From NCBI GenBank assembly GCA_013298845.1, contig JAAFJN010000005.1, forward strand, positions 205,961-269,960: DNA of 64,000 nt. Reading direction: 5' to 3'. The notes under the pieces were generated by a model that ran no database searches, was not told the origin of the DNA, and worked only from the letters and a program-made list of their open reading frames with translations. Position numbers and translations under genes: made by a program. Positions 1 to 7,955 of this stretch are shown here, one piece after another. The DNA is from Chitinophagales bacterium (GTDB taxonomy: Bacteria > Bacteroidota > Bacteroidia > Chitinophagales > Saprospiraceae). Positions within the stretch are counted from its first letter, which is position 1. Each line of letters starts with the position of its first letter.

Positions 1-1
1 A

Positions 2-562
2 TACGTGTTTTTCATTTGCCACTCCTTCCAAATTGCCTGCCATACCTTTAAACTGGGTCGGGTAACGGAACGCCGCCAAATGTCGTTCGGAACGTATCCG
101 GTGCACAAAACGTATTATGGCAAAATTGAACCCTTGTTCAATGCTTTACACGATCCGTTTTACATCGCCGATTTCCGTCGGTACCAGGTAGTAGAACCCA
201 ATCGGGCGCGTTTTGGCGAAATGGGGGCTTCGTTGCTTTGTTTGGAAAAACTACGCCCGCACGTGCACGACGAACGCGCCATGATGGCCATTCGGTTTAG
301 CCCGGAGATGATTGGCACCCAGTTTCACCCCGAAGCCGACCCCGAAGGTATGATGGCCCATTTTTTGAAACCCGAACGCCGCGCCGCCATTGAGCAGGAA
401 CACGGGCATACGCGCTACGAACGAATGATGCGCGACTTGAGTCACCCCTTCAAAATTCAACTGACTTTTGATACAATCATTCCCGGTTTTTTAAAAGAAT
501 CAGTTGCTGCTTTGAAAAAGGAAAAAGAATTTGCAAATCTTTCTAACTTCGCCGCGCTTTAA
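2..562 (+). CDS. Type 1 glutamine amidotransferase (5' end missing)
   Basis: This is the C-terminal part of a class-I glutamine amidotransferase; the reading frame is open to the window edge, so the true start lies upstream. The visible part begins next to the nucleophile elbow (FFICHSFQ, with Cys as the expected catalytic residue) and later shows GTQFHPEADPEGM, which supplies the His-Pro-Glu part of the Cys-His-Glu triad. This is the GMP-synthase-like GATase fold, which releases ammonia from glutamine. A helical tail of about 70 residues follows the catalytic Glu, longer than in a bare GATase. The stop lies only 14 bp before the transhydrogenase operon on the same strand, so co-transcription is plausible. 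The acceptor substrate cannot be read from this fragment. Confidence 0.8.
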   Translation, partial: YVFFICHSFQIACHTFKLGRVTERRQMSFGTYPVHKTYYGKIEPLFNALHDPFYIADFRRYQVVEPNRARFGEMGASLLCLEKLRPHVHDERAMMAIRFSPEMIGTQFHPEADPEGMMAHFLKPERRAAIEQEHGHTRYERMMRDLSHPFKIQLTFDTIIPGFLKESVAALKKEKEFANLSNFAAL

Positions 563-576
563 GTACGACACAAAAT

Positions 577-1644
577 ATGATCATTGGATTACTCCATGAG
601 CGCCACGATAACCGTGTGGCCCTAACACCTTCGAATCTCGCCAAACTCACCACCACGGGGCTTTCTTTTTTGGTAGAAGAAAATGCCGGCGAGCGCGCTT
701 TTTTTTCAAATGCGCAATACGCAGAACACGCTACGATAACCACCCGACAGCAGGTATTAAGTGATTCGGATATTGTGGTGAGTATTCACCCGTTACCCGC
801 CACCGAATACCGCAAAGGCTGCATTGCCATTGCGCAATTTCAACCGTTTGTGGATACGGAAGTGGCCGATTCCCTAAAAAATGCGGGCGTTACCGCGTTT
901 TCGCTCGATATGATACCCCGCACAACCCTCGCGCAGGCCATGGACGTACTGTCGTCGATGGCCGGTATTGCCGGTTATCAGGCGGTATTGCTGGGCGCTG
1001 GTGCATTAAGCCGCTATATGCCCATGATGGTTACGGCAGCCGGTACGGTAAAACCCGCCAAAGCACTCATTTTGGGGGCCGGGGTAGCGGGTTTGCAGGC
1101 CATTGCCACGGCCAAGCGCATAGGTGCGTCGGTGGAGGCATTTGATACCCGCGCCGCTGCCAAGGAAGAAGTGGAAAGTTTGGGTGCCAAATTTGTGGAA
1201 GTAGCCGGTGCCGTGGACGACCGCGGGGCCGGTGGTTACGCCGTGCAACAAAGCGACGAGTTTTTGGCCCGCCAACGCGCCGAAGTACAGGCCCGCGCCG
1301 CTAAAGCCGATCTGATTATTTGTACCGCGCAGGTGCGGGGCCGCAAAGCACCCATTCTGCTCACCGCCGATACGGTGGCACAAATGCGCCCCGGCAGCGT
1401 GGTGGTAGATTTGGCGGCTTCTACGGGCGGCAACTGCGAACTGACGCAAAACGACGCCACTATCCAGCACAACGGCGTTACCATCATCGGGAATTCCAAC
1501 CTGGCGGCCAATATGCCCCAGGATGCGAGTACCCTGTTCGGTAATAATGTTGCTAATTTCCTTAAACTACTCATCGCCAAAGACGGCAGCTTGCAAATGG
1601 ATATGAACAACGAAATCCTGAAAGGCGCCGGCATTACGGGTTAA
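577..1644 (+). CDS. pntAA: NAD(P) transhydrogenase subunit alpha, NAD-binding part (alpha-1)
   Basis: This is the soluble NAD(H)-binding domain (dI) of the proton-translocating transhydrogenase, which couples hydride transfer between NADH and NADP+ to the proton gradient. The 355-residue protein starts with the family-typical MIIGLLHER. It has the Rossmann glycine motif GAGVAG at about residues 167-172 and an Asp at about 190, as expected for NAD preference. The conserved AQAMD loop and the AGYQAVL helix lie at about 119-137. As in many bacteria with split transhydrogenases, the alpha chain is divided into a soluble protein and a separate small membrane protein, the next gene, 20 bp downstream. 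An ATG start at 577 fits the family N terminus exactly. Confidence 0.95.
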   Translation: MIIGLLHERHDNRVALTPSNLAKLTTTGLSFLVEENAGERAFFSNAQYAEHATITTRQQVLSDSDIVVSIHPLPATEYRKGCIAIAQFQPFVDTEVADSLKNAGVTAFSLDMIPRTTLAQAMDVLSSMAGIAGYQAVLLGAGALSRYMPMMVTAAGTVKPAKALILGAGVAGLQAIATAKRIGASVEAFDTRAAAKEEVESLGAKFVEVAGAVDDRGAGGYAVQQSDEFLARQRAEVQARAAKADLIICTAQVRGRKAPILLTADTVAQMRPGSVVVDLAASTGGNCELTQNDATIQHNGVTIIGNSNLAANMPQDASTLFGNNVANFLKLLIAKDGSLQMDMNNEILKGAGITG

Positions 1645-1664
1645 CTCATAACGAAAGACGAACC

Positions 1665-1967
1665 ATGTTATCTTTTTTTCACGAACATCAATTGATGATA
1701 TACCTGCTGGCTTTCAGCATTTTATTGGGTATTGAGGTTATTTCCAAGGTTCCGGCCGTATTGCACACCCCACTGATGTCGGGTGCCAACGCCATTCACG
1801 GGGTTGTACTGGTAGGAGCCATTATTGTGCTGTTTCAGGCGCGCGACAACGACTACGTTTCGATGGTTGTTGGTTTTATCGCCGTTGTTTTTGGCACGTT
1901 GAACGTGGTAGGTGGCTTTGCCGTGACCGACCGCATGTTAGAAATGTTTAAAAAGAAAAAGAAATAA
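1665..1967 (+). CDS. pntAB: NAD(P) transhydrogenase subunit alpha, membrane part (alpha-2)
   Basis: This 100-residue protein is the membrane portion of the split alpha subunit. It has three hydrophobic helices (roughly residues 10-28, 42-60 and 65-88) and the family signature of a helix running into TPLMSGANAIHGVV, the conserved stretch of domain II. It ends in a lysine-rich cytoplasmic tail. Together with PntB it forms the proton channel. The gene sits between pntAA and pntB with gaps of 20 bp and 8 bp, so the three are clearly one operon. Length and order match the three-gene pnt organisation known from Rhodospirillum and many Bacteroidota. Confidence 0.94.
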   Translation: MLSFFHEHQLMIYLLAFSILLGIEVISKVPAVLHTPLMSGANAIHGVVLVGAIIVLFQARDNDYVSMVVGFIAVVFGTLNVVGGFAVTDRMLEMFKKKKK

Positions 1968-1975
1968 CCCCGCCC

Positions 1976-3394
1976 ATGCTTTCTATTTATACGCTTGATT
2001 TGATTTATTTTTTGGCTGCATTGACCTTTGTTATCGGTCTTAAAATGTTGAGCCACCCCGATTCGGCGCGGCGCGGCAACCAGTTGGCGGCCGTTGGGAT
2101 GGGTATCGCGGTATTGGGTACCTTGTTTTTACACCCTTCCGCCCTCAAGTTGGGGGAGGCACGCACCATGAAACTGGGCCTTATTTACGCTGCATTGGCC
2201 ATTGGTGGCTGGGCGGGTTGGGCTTCGGCCTATCGGGTAAAAATGACGGCCATGCCCCAAATGGTGTCCCTGTTTAACGGTTTGGGCGGCGGTTGCGCAG
2301 CATTGCTGGCCATTGCCGAACTCAAATCGCTGTACGTACACCATTATCCAACGCCAACGGGCTTGTTGTTGGTGTTGTTTACCATGTTTTTTGGCGCGGT
2401 ATCGCTGACGGGTAGTTTGTTGGCGTACGCTAAACTGGAAGATTTGGTCAAAGATTCGGCCATTACTTTGCCGCGTCACACCATTGTTAACCTCGCGTTG
2501 CTGGTGGTAATTTTGAGTTTGATTGGTTATATCGTGTGGGGCGCGGGCACAACCGGCCTGATGCTGGGTATGGTCTTGTTTGGGATCGCCTTGGTGTACG
2601 GTTTTTCTTTTGTTGCCCCCATTGGCGGTGCCGATATGCCCGTAGTGATTTCGGTATTGAACTCCTGCACGGGCCTCACGGCGGCGGCAGCGGGTATCAT
2701 TTACGATAACCTGATTATGTTAGTGGGTGGTATTTTGGTGGGTGCATCGGGTAGTATTTTGACCATTTTGATGTGCAAAGCCATGAACCGCTCGTTGTCG
2801 AACGTACTCATTGGCAGTTTTGGGGCCGCCGCTACGGGTGGTGCCAAAGCCGTTGGCGATCAGGTGGTAAAGGAAGTATCCGTCTCCGACGCGGCGGTGT
2901 TGCTCAACTACTCCAAATCGGTGGTGATTGTACCCGGTTATGGTTTGGCGGTAGCACAGGCGCAAAAAATTTGTAAAGAATTAGATGATTTGCTCGATAG
3001 CAACGGCGTAGAAGTGCGTTACGCCATTCACCCGGTAGCGGGCCGGATGCCGGGCCACATGAACGTGCTTTTGGCCGAGGCCGACGTGCCTTATACCAAA
3101 CTGTACGATTTGGAAGAAGCCAACGATTTTATCAAAAAAGCGGACGTGGCCATTGTGATTGGTGCCAATGACGTGGTCAATCCGGCGGCGTTAAGCGACC
3201 CATCCAGCCCCATTTACGGGATGCCCGTGTTGGAAGTTTGGGAGGCGCAAAACGTGATTGTGATGAAACGCAGTATGAAATCGGGGTATGCGGGTATCGA
3301 AAACGACTTGTTTTTCCACGCCCGCACCAAAATGTTGTTCGGCGACGCGAAGGATACTTTGCAAAAATTGGTGAGTGAAGTAAAGGCGTTGTAG
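1976..3394 (+). CDS. pntB: NAD(P) transhydrogenase subunit beta
   Basis: This 472-residue protein combines the membrane domain (about nine hydrophobic helices in the first 270 residues) with the C-terminal NADP(H)-binding domain III. Domain III shows VPGYGLAVAQAQ at about residues 320-331, the GYGLAVAQ fingerprint of the family, followed by VAGRMPGHMNVLLAEA and the GANDVVNPAA loop that closes over NADP. The C terminus is complete and family-typical. The last 86 bp of the gene (3309-3394) occur again almost perfectly at 7956-8041, which marks pntB as the likely target of a downstream insertion that left its reading frame intact. Confidence 0.96.
   Translation: MLSIYTLDLIYFLAALTFVIGLKMLSHPDSARRGNQLAAVGMGIAVLGTLFLHPSALKLGEARTMKLGLIYAALAIGGWAGWASAYRVKMTAMPQMVSLFNGLGGGCAALLAIAELKSLYVHHYPTPTGLLLVLFTMFFGAVSLTGSLLAYAKLEDLVKDSAITLPRHTIVNLALLVVILSLIGYIVWGAGTTGLMLGMVLFGIALVYGFSFVAPIGGADMPVVISVLNSCTGLTAAAAGIIYDNLIMLVGGILVGASGSILTILMCKAMNRSLSNVLIGSFGAAATGGAKAVGDQVVKEVSVSDAAVLLNYSKSVVIVPGYGLAVAQAQKICKELDDLLDSNGVEVRYAIHPVAGRMPGHMNVLLAEADVPYTKLYDLEEANDFIKKADVAIVIGANDVVNPAALSDPSSPIYGMPVLEVWEAQNVIVMKRSMKSGYAGIENDLFFHARTKMLFGDAKDTLQKLVSEVKAL
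3309..3394 (+). repeat. Direct repeat, left copy (3' end of pntB)
   Basis: The final 86 bp of pntB, ending at its TAG stop, reappear at 7956-8041 in the same orientation with a single difference (GTGAGTGAAG here, GTGAGCGAAG there). The match ends exactly at the stop codon; the following bases differ. The two copies enclose a 4.6-kb AT-richer segment. This is the structure expected for an element inserted at the 3' end of a gene, with the gene end restored or duplicated. Confidence 0.93.
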
Positions 3395-3412
3395 CGTTGA
3401 GGCTTTTTTAGG

Positions 3413-3463
3413 AAAAAATGCGGCTTTGAGGGTGGAATTGTCCCTTAAAGCCGCATTTTTTTT
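3413..3463. terminator. Bidirectional rho-independent terminator
   Basis: A long hairpin with arms of the form AAAAATGCGGCTTT / AAAGCCGCATTTTT encloses a short loop. It has a run of T after the right arm and a run of A before the left arm, so it can stop both rightward pntB transcription and leftward transcription from the thioredoxin-fold gene. It lies inside the repeat-bounded insert, just after the left repeat. Confidence 0.8.
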
Positions 3464-3496
3464 GTAGTAAGTGTTGATTTGAGATGTATGACGCTT

Positions 3497-4711
3497 TTAG
3501 TTCGGGCAGGTTGACTCGGCTTTTGCTTTTTCCCACGCTTCTGCCGAAACTTGTTGTTTGTAGGCCAGCGTAATTACGGCATCTAATTTTGAGCAATAAA
3601 GATCGGTTTTGCCCAATTTTTTTGCTAACAACGCCTGATAACCCAACGCAGATATGGTTTCTAATGTTTGATTAATGGTTTCCAGCCAATTGAATGCTTC
3701 TTTCAAGGCTTTTTGTTGGTTGATGTATTGGGCATACTGCCAGCCAATGTGTTCAAGCACCACACGATGTTCCGCATATCGGAGTGAATCTCCCTGATAA
3801 ATATCCTGATTAAGATTAGGTAATAATACCTCTTTTGACAGTTTGGATGTAAAGGATAGGTATTTGTTGTTTTGTCCGGTTTCCAATAAATAAAGCGACC
3901 TAAAAGCACCTTGTTTTAAAGCCGACTCCCAATCGGTTTCGACTACTGAGGCTACCAGCGAGCAATATAAATCGGCACTTTTATCACTTCGGGTTTCAAT
4001 AGCCTTTTCGGCCAGTTCATCTAATAATTGACTGAGTTTAACCCTGCACCGTTTTGACTTTTTATTGGCCAATAAGTACTCGAATCCAACACCTTCAGTT
4101 TGATTAACACCGTTCACCACTAATTTTTCCGTTTCTGGAGATAAACGTTCTCCCTCCGAAAGCCCGCTTAAATAAGCCGAAAGAACGGTGTCATTTGGAA
4201 TACTGAGTGATTTTCGCAGTTGAAGATAGGTTTTGACCATTTCAGGGTCACGGTCTCCTTGTTGCCAGCGTTGGTCATAAATAAGGACTGCGTTTTTATA
4301 ATTAATTTGCTGTAAAACACCTTCAGCACGCCGCATAAAACCTTCTTTATTGGAGGCACCTTTAAATACCATTTCCGTTCTACCGGAAGGTAACAAAAAA
4401 ACCAAAGTAGGGTAAGCAGATACGTTGAATTTGCGGGCTAATTTTGAATTTTTCCCTTTCTCCGCATCTACTAAAAGCGTAATAAAATGAGTATTCATGA
4501 ACTCCCCTACATCGGGTTGGGTAAATACTTCATCTTTAAGCATCTTACAAGGCTGGCACCATTGGGTATAAATATCCAAAAAAATATTTTTACCCGTTCG
4601 TTGGGCTTCGGCTAATGCCTCTTCATAGGTTCCTTCAAAATATTCTACACCTTGTGCCTTGATGTAAAACACGTGTAAGGTCAGCAATAAGGAAAAAAGT
4701 ATTGTGCGCAT
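3497..4711 (-). CDS. Exported thioredoxin-fold protein
   Basis: This 404-residue protein begins with an export signal (MRTILFSLLLTLHVFYIKAQ). A thioredoxin fold follows at about residues 20-140, with the redox motif WCQPCK, the cis-Pro region SAYPTLVFL and a preceding DIYTQ strand. About 260 residues of helical sequence with no recognised domain follow. It probably acts in the periplasm on disulfides or as a stress-related thiol protein. The ATG at 4711 was chosen because the signal peptide starts there; an upstream in-frame extension would overlap the neighbouring gene and spoil the signal. The gene lies 10 bp downstream of the immunity-like gene and so is probably the third gene of the toxin operon, an unusual cargo for a toxin/immunity unit. 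Confidence 0.75.
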   Translation of the reverse strand: MRTILFSLLLTLHVFYIKAQGVEYFEGTYEEALAEAQRTGKNIFLDIYTQWCQPCKMLKDEVFTQPDVGEFMNTHFITLLVDAEKGKNSKLARKFNVSAYPTLVFLLPSGRTEMVFKGASNKEGFMRRAEGVLQQINYKNAVLIYDQRWQQGDRDPEMVKTYLQLRKSLSIPNDTVLSAYLSGLSEGERLSPETEKLVVNGVNQTEGVGFEYLLANKKSKRCRVKLSQLLDELAEKAIETRSDKSADLYCSLVASVVETDWESALKQGAFRSLYLLETGQNNKYLSFTSKLSKEVLLPNLNQDIYQGDSLRYAEHRVVLEHIGWQYAQYINQQKALKEAFNWLETINQTLETISALGYQALLAKKLGKTDLYCSKLDAVITLAYKQQVSAEAWEKAKAESTCPN

Positions 4712-4721
4712 AAAATGACAA

Positions 4722-5444
4722 TTATTGTAATCGTTCCTTGGTTTCAAAGTCAAACAACATGGGTTTATGGCCATTTGCAGGTGTGAATTTCATTCCTCTA
4801 AAACCCGCCGCTTCCAATGCATCCTTAAGCCGTTCGGATACCATAAAGACGTATATCATTTCGGCAATAAAAAACAAATCAAGATTTGCTTTTTCGGGGT
4901 TGATATACAGTTCCGAAACAAGAACGGATTCCTCCCCGCCTGAAGACTTAACGGTTTTATTGCGCTCTAAATTTTCGTGATACAATTTATAAAAATGTTC
5001 CGCAGAAGTAACCGTTGTATCCCTTTTTTTATACTTTGAAAAGGTATCAGCAATGTAAAAACTCGATTTTTCGTAATCAACAAAATCGTTATTGTTGTTC
5101 CAAAAATATAAATAATGATAAGGATAATTCTTTTTTCGGTAAGTGGCCTCCGTGGCATAATGTTGAAAGGTGCATAAATTAAAAGACTGCAACATATTGT
5201 ACATTGGTTCACTTATTAACAAGGAACGAAGGCCGCCGCCGATAAATTGTAGCATATCCGTTAATCTCGCCTGGTAATGCACTTCAAAACTTTCCATTAA
5301 AAGATTATCGGGATATTTTTCCCCAGGTTTGGGAAATACGGTTCGTAACAAGGGTACTTGCCCCTGCAAAGGGAGAAATTTTTGGGTACACTGTGGGAAG
5401 TGGCCCAGTACGTCCGGATCGCAATCAATAATGTAGTAATTCAT
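4722..5444 (-). CDS. Putative immunity protein, Imm11/DUF1629-like
   Basis: This 240-residue cytosolic protein has no signal or membrane segment. Its C-terminal part (SERLKDALEAAGFRGMKFTP and surrounding residues) resembles the end of the Imm11 (DUF1629) family, in which a helix ending in a G-[FM]-x-F-x-P motif is typical. These proteins are immunity factors of polymorphic toxins. It lies 55 bp downstream of the large gene ending in an AHH nuclease domain, the usual position for the cognate antidote. Base composition is AT-rich, like the rest of the insert. The family call rests on a short motif and on context, so the role as antidote is inferred. Confidence 0.55.
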   Translation of the reverse strand: MNYYIIDCDPDVLGHFPQCTQKFLPLQGQVPLLRTVFPKPGEKYPDNLLMESFEVHYQARLTDMLQFIGGGLRSLLISEPMYNMLQSFNLCTFQHYATEATYRKKNYPYHYLYFWNNNNDFVDYEKSSFYIADTFSKYKKRDTTVTSAEHFYKLYHENLERNKTVKSSGGEESVLVSELYINPEKANLDLFFIAEMIYVFMVSERLKDALEAAGFRGMKFTPANGHKPMLFDFETKERLQ

Positions 5445-5499
5445 TTTTTATGGAGGCTCCTGCAATAATCGCAAAAAATTATTACAGGAGCCAAATTTA

Positions 5500-7545
5500 T
5501 TAGAATGTGATACTATTTATGGGCAAATTAGGGCTTGCGTTAATCGCATTTTTCGCGTCATTTGCCAATTGTTGAATTTTGTTTAATGCCTCTACAGGGT
5601 TAAATGTCCCTGCCGATTGCATGCTATTTAGTAAAGCGTCGAGTTTGCTTTTCAGCAACTGATTGTATGCTGAATGCGACCCATTATGGCGAGACAAAGG
5701 TACGTTTAATCCGTTTAATACGTCATTCATATGGAACGCATTGGACGATGTGTTATTAGCAGCCATCTGGACAGCAGGGTGATCGCTAAGTTCCCAAGGT
5801 ATAACATGGTGTGCCTGTTGCCCACTGGGAGTTTTCATTACTGTTCTTAATTGACTCCGATTGCCAAAGAAAATTTTACCACTTGCATCAACAACATAGC
5901 GTAAAGACATGGAATTCCCACCGGCATTCACTATTTTACGAGCATACTTAGCCCCAGTGCTAACCCAACCAACAAAAGGAAGTGAGGCTGCAAAACTTAT
6001 TGCACTGTTAACTTTGTCTCCCTCAATCGCATACAATATACCATTAGCTAAATCACATACCTCTCCGGCCCCCGGTACCATTCCGAGTAAATCCATAGTC
6101 GTATGAATATCAGAAGATAGCGCAGACCACACGGCTTGAGCATATAACCAATATTCATTAGCATTAGGTTGTTGCACCTTTAGTATAGCGTACTCAAGAC
6201 TAATTGCGGTCGTATAGCAAGGGATACAAGTAACCGAAGAGGGCGGCGGCAAATTTGCAATATTATCTATCTGCGAAGAGGTGATATTGTTGGATACAAT
6301 ATGTTCAATTACACTCTGTACAGTTGATTGGCTTTGATCTTCCGTAAGAGGAACTTGCTGGGTAAATTGCATCACACCCGCTAAGGCATCCGGATTACTA
6401 ATCAACCATTGTACCTGCACCGACGTTAAACCCAACGTAACAAAGAAATCTATAAAGGTCTCAGAGTTTATATTAACACCTGCCGCACTCAATGCCTGAA
6501 TTTGGGCCGTAGTAACGTTAATACTGTACATAGTATTAAAAAAATCGGCGCGGTCATTAGCAATGACGGTTTGCAGGCACGGTAATATAGGCCCGTTTAA
6601 ATACTCTATTAACGCTTCATGTAGCCCCTCTGAATCATCCTCGCCCGGTAAATTACAATCATTAATGATGTTATTTAGTGTGGCTTGTGAAGAGTTAAAA
6701 AGACCAAAACGATCCTTTAATTTATTCACTATGGTCGCATTTTTCTTAGCAATCCCCTCAAAATCATTGATATTAAAGTAGTTGTTTATGTGGTTATTTA
6801 ATATATCAATGTTAATGCCACCGCTGCCACCGCCAATCGGGTTTCCTCCATTGCCACCGCTACCATCATTTGGATCTGCCGGAAAGCCAAAACCGCCAGG
6901 AGGAGGTGTACCAGTTTCGATACAGTAAGAAAGCCGTGTTGGGTCATTAATGTAAATAACAAGTACCTGCCCAGGAGGACAATCAACTGCTTCATTACGA
7001 GAGGTAACCGCTAATTTAATACTGGCCGTCAGATACCCATCGTCAATCCGATACGAATGTACCATCTCACCTGACCAGTTGAACTGCGCCACATAACCAT
7101 CAAAATTTTGAGAAAACTGGGTAGTAGCGTTGTAACTACTATCCGTTGTTACTACCATTAATCGAGAGTCCACAACCCCTTGGTCGTTTAAAAAAAACAC
7201 CATGCTTTGGTTTTGGTACCGAAATACCGCCCCCGCTACCGGCACTCGCAAAATTGGGGTACTACCCTGATACATGATGGTATCTGCATAATCCCAATCC
7301 AATTTAATACCGGCCAAATAGTCCGTAATACTGGCTGAAAGCGAATCTTGTCGGGAAGAACTCAATCTCGCTTTTTGCTCTTCAAAACTAGACTTTGCGG
7401 CATTTAAGGTAAGTTGTCGGAATGTCGAACTGACGGAAAAACTGCTTGGAGCATCAGAAGGAACGTCGGTTTTTCTACAATCTGAAAAAAGGGCAATACA
7501 TAGGAACGTCCCCAAAAGGGAACGAATAAGAATTTGGAAATTCAT
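5500..7545 (-). CDS. Exported polymorphic toxin with C-terminal AHH nuclease domain
   Basis: This 681-residue protein has an N-terminal signal with Cys23 (LFSDC), possibly a lipoprotein, although Asp at -1 is not a canonical lipobox. A beta-rich N-terminal region of about 200 residues and a Gly/Pro/Asn-rich linker (about 213-243) follow, then helical sequence. At about 505-555 lies a hydrophobic pretoxin-like segment (GMVPGAGEVCDLANGILYAI, then SLPFVGWVSTGAKYA), typical of polymorphic toxins. The C-terminal domain starts with QQAHHVIPWE at about 578 and continues to HNGSHSAYN at about 620, matching the AHH family of HNH/Endo VII nucleases. An ATG at 7545 was preferred to an upstream GTG because it begins the signal peptide. 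No T9SS sorting domain is seen, so the export and delivery route is unknown. Confidence 0.75.
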   Translation of the reverse strand: MNFQILIRSLLGTFLCIALFSDCRKTDVPSDAPSSFSVSSTFRQLTLNAAKSSFEEQKARLSSSRQDSLSASITDYLAGIKLDWDYADTIMYQGSTPILRVPVAGAVFRYQNQSMVFFLNDQGVVDSRLMVVTTDSSYNATTQFSQNFDGYVAQFNWSGEMVHSYRIDDGYLTASIKLAVTSRNEAVDCPPGQVLVIYINDPTRLSYCIETGTPPPGGFGFPADPNDGSGGNGGNPIGGGSGGINIDILNNHINNYFNINDFEGIAKKNATIVNKLKDRFGLFNSSQATLNNIINDCNLPGEDDSEGLHEALIEYLNGPILPCLQTVIANDRADFFNTMYSINVTTAQIQALSAAGVNINSETFIDFFVTLGLTSVQVQWLISNPDALAGVMQFTQQVPLTEDQSQSTVQSVIEHIVSNNITSSQIDNIANLPPPSSVTCIPCYTTAISLEYAILKVQQPNANEYWLYAQAVWSALSSDIHTTMDLLGMVPGAGEVCDLANGILYAIEGDKVNSAISFAASLPFVGWVSTGAKYARKIVNAGGNSMSLRYVVDASGKIFFGNRSQLRTVMKTPSGQQAHHVIPWELSDHPAVQMAANNTSSNAFHMNDVLNGLNVPLSRHNGSHSAYNQLLKSKLDALLNSMQSAGTFNPVEALNKIQQLANDAKNAINASPNLPINSITF

Positions 7546-7630
7546 AAAAAAGATTTGGTTTAAAGGAAACACATGAAAACAGGCACTCGCGCGCTAGCCG
7601 TATTTTGGGAGTTTCCGGTGAAAGATGGGG

Positions 7631-7662
7631 CAAATATACAGCAAGTTTTGAAATGTGGCAAA
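7631..7662 (-). promoter_or_regulatory. Toxin operon promoter (Bacteroidota type)
   Basis: On the minus strand the box TATATTTG (complement of 7631-7638) matches the -7 consensus TAnnTTTG. A TTTG (complement of 7659-7662) lies upstream with a 20-bp spacer, matching the -33 element. This is the most complete promoter of this type noticed in the window. It points into the toxin gene, whose ATG is at 7545. Confidence 0.65.
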
Positions 7663-7671
7663 TTTGCCACA
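7654..7671. promoter_or_regulatory. 18-bp palindromic operator
   Basis: The sequence TGTGGCAAATTTGCCACA is a perfect 18-bp palindrome in the divergent intergenic region between the toxin gene and the XRE gene. It contains the -33 box of the toxin promoter on the minus strand. Binding of a dimeric HTH protein here would block that promoter and could also autoregulate the XRE gene. The binding partner is inferred from position. Confidence 0.6.
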
Positions 7672-7704
7672 AGTTTTTTTTTATATTGAAGCATAAATTG
7701 CCTT

Positions 7705-7953
7705 GTGAAACACGTGAGGCACTCAGATGCGATAAAATCCTTTGGAATCCGTTTACGACAACTCCGTAAACAGAAAGGATTGACATTGGAAGAATTAGCA
7801 GGTCGGGCTGATTTAGAATACAGTCAGGTGAGTAGAATTGAACGTGGCATTATCAATACAAGCCTTAGCCAAATTATGGTTATTGCGGAGGCATTAGAAA
7901 TTCATCCGAGTGAACTCTTTCATTTTGAAGCAACCACTACCCCGGAACCGTAA
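7705..7953 (+). CDS. XRE-family HTH transcriptional regulator
   Basis: This 82-residue protein is almost entirely one HTH_3 domain: FGIRLRQLRKQKGLTLEELA, then a recognition helix in YSQVSRIERG, then TSLSQIMVIAEALEI and HPSELF. The fit to the Cro/CI family is close from about residue 10 to 72. The only usable start in frame is GTG at 7705, since the first internal ATG falls inside the domain. The gene is divergent from the toxin operon and ends 2 bp before the right copy of the pntB repeat, so it is the last gene of the insert. The perfect palindrome at 7654-7671 is its most likely operator. It probably represses the toxin operon, but no separate antitoxin role can be claimed. Confidence 0.85.
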   Translation: MKHVRHSDAIKSFGIRLRQLRKQKGLTLEELAGRADLEYSQVSRIERGIINTSLSQIMVIAEALEIHPSELFHFEATTTPEP

Positions 7954-7955
7954 CC

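Larger units (their letters stand above)
3395..7955. mobile_element. Putative toxin island inserted behind pntB
   Basis: This 4.56-kb segment lies between two 86-bp direct repeats of the pntB 3' end. It holds four genes: a thioredoxin-fold protein, an Imm11-like protein, an exported AHH-nuclease toxin candidate and a divergent XRE regulator. The genes inside use visibly more A/T at third positions than pntB or the hydrolase gene at 8053. Before insertion, the pntB stop would have lain 11 bp from the convergent stop of that hydrolase gene. No integrase or transposase is encoded inside, so mobility in trans, or acquisition by homologous recombination, must be assumed. Recombination between the repeats would excise it cleanly. 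The island boundary is observed; its mobility is inferred. Confidence 0.65.

Noticed and set aside
251..460. Minus-strand open frame opposite the amidotransferase
   Set aside because: No family motif; it mirrors the coding strand of the amidotransferase.
5..562. GTG at position 5 as the real start of the amidotransferase
   Set aside because: The frame is open to the window edge and the catalytic Cys would lie only four residues from the start, so the gene is cut by the window.
3395..7955. Insertion sequence or phage as the source of the insert
   Set aside because: No transposase, integrase or phage gene was recognised and no terminal inverted repeats were seen at the ends of the 86-bp repeats; a recombination-based or in-trans mobile island fits better.
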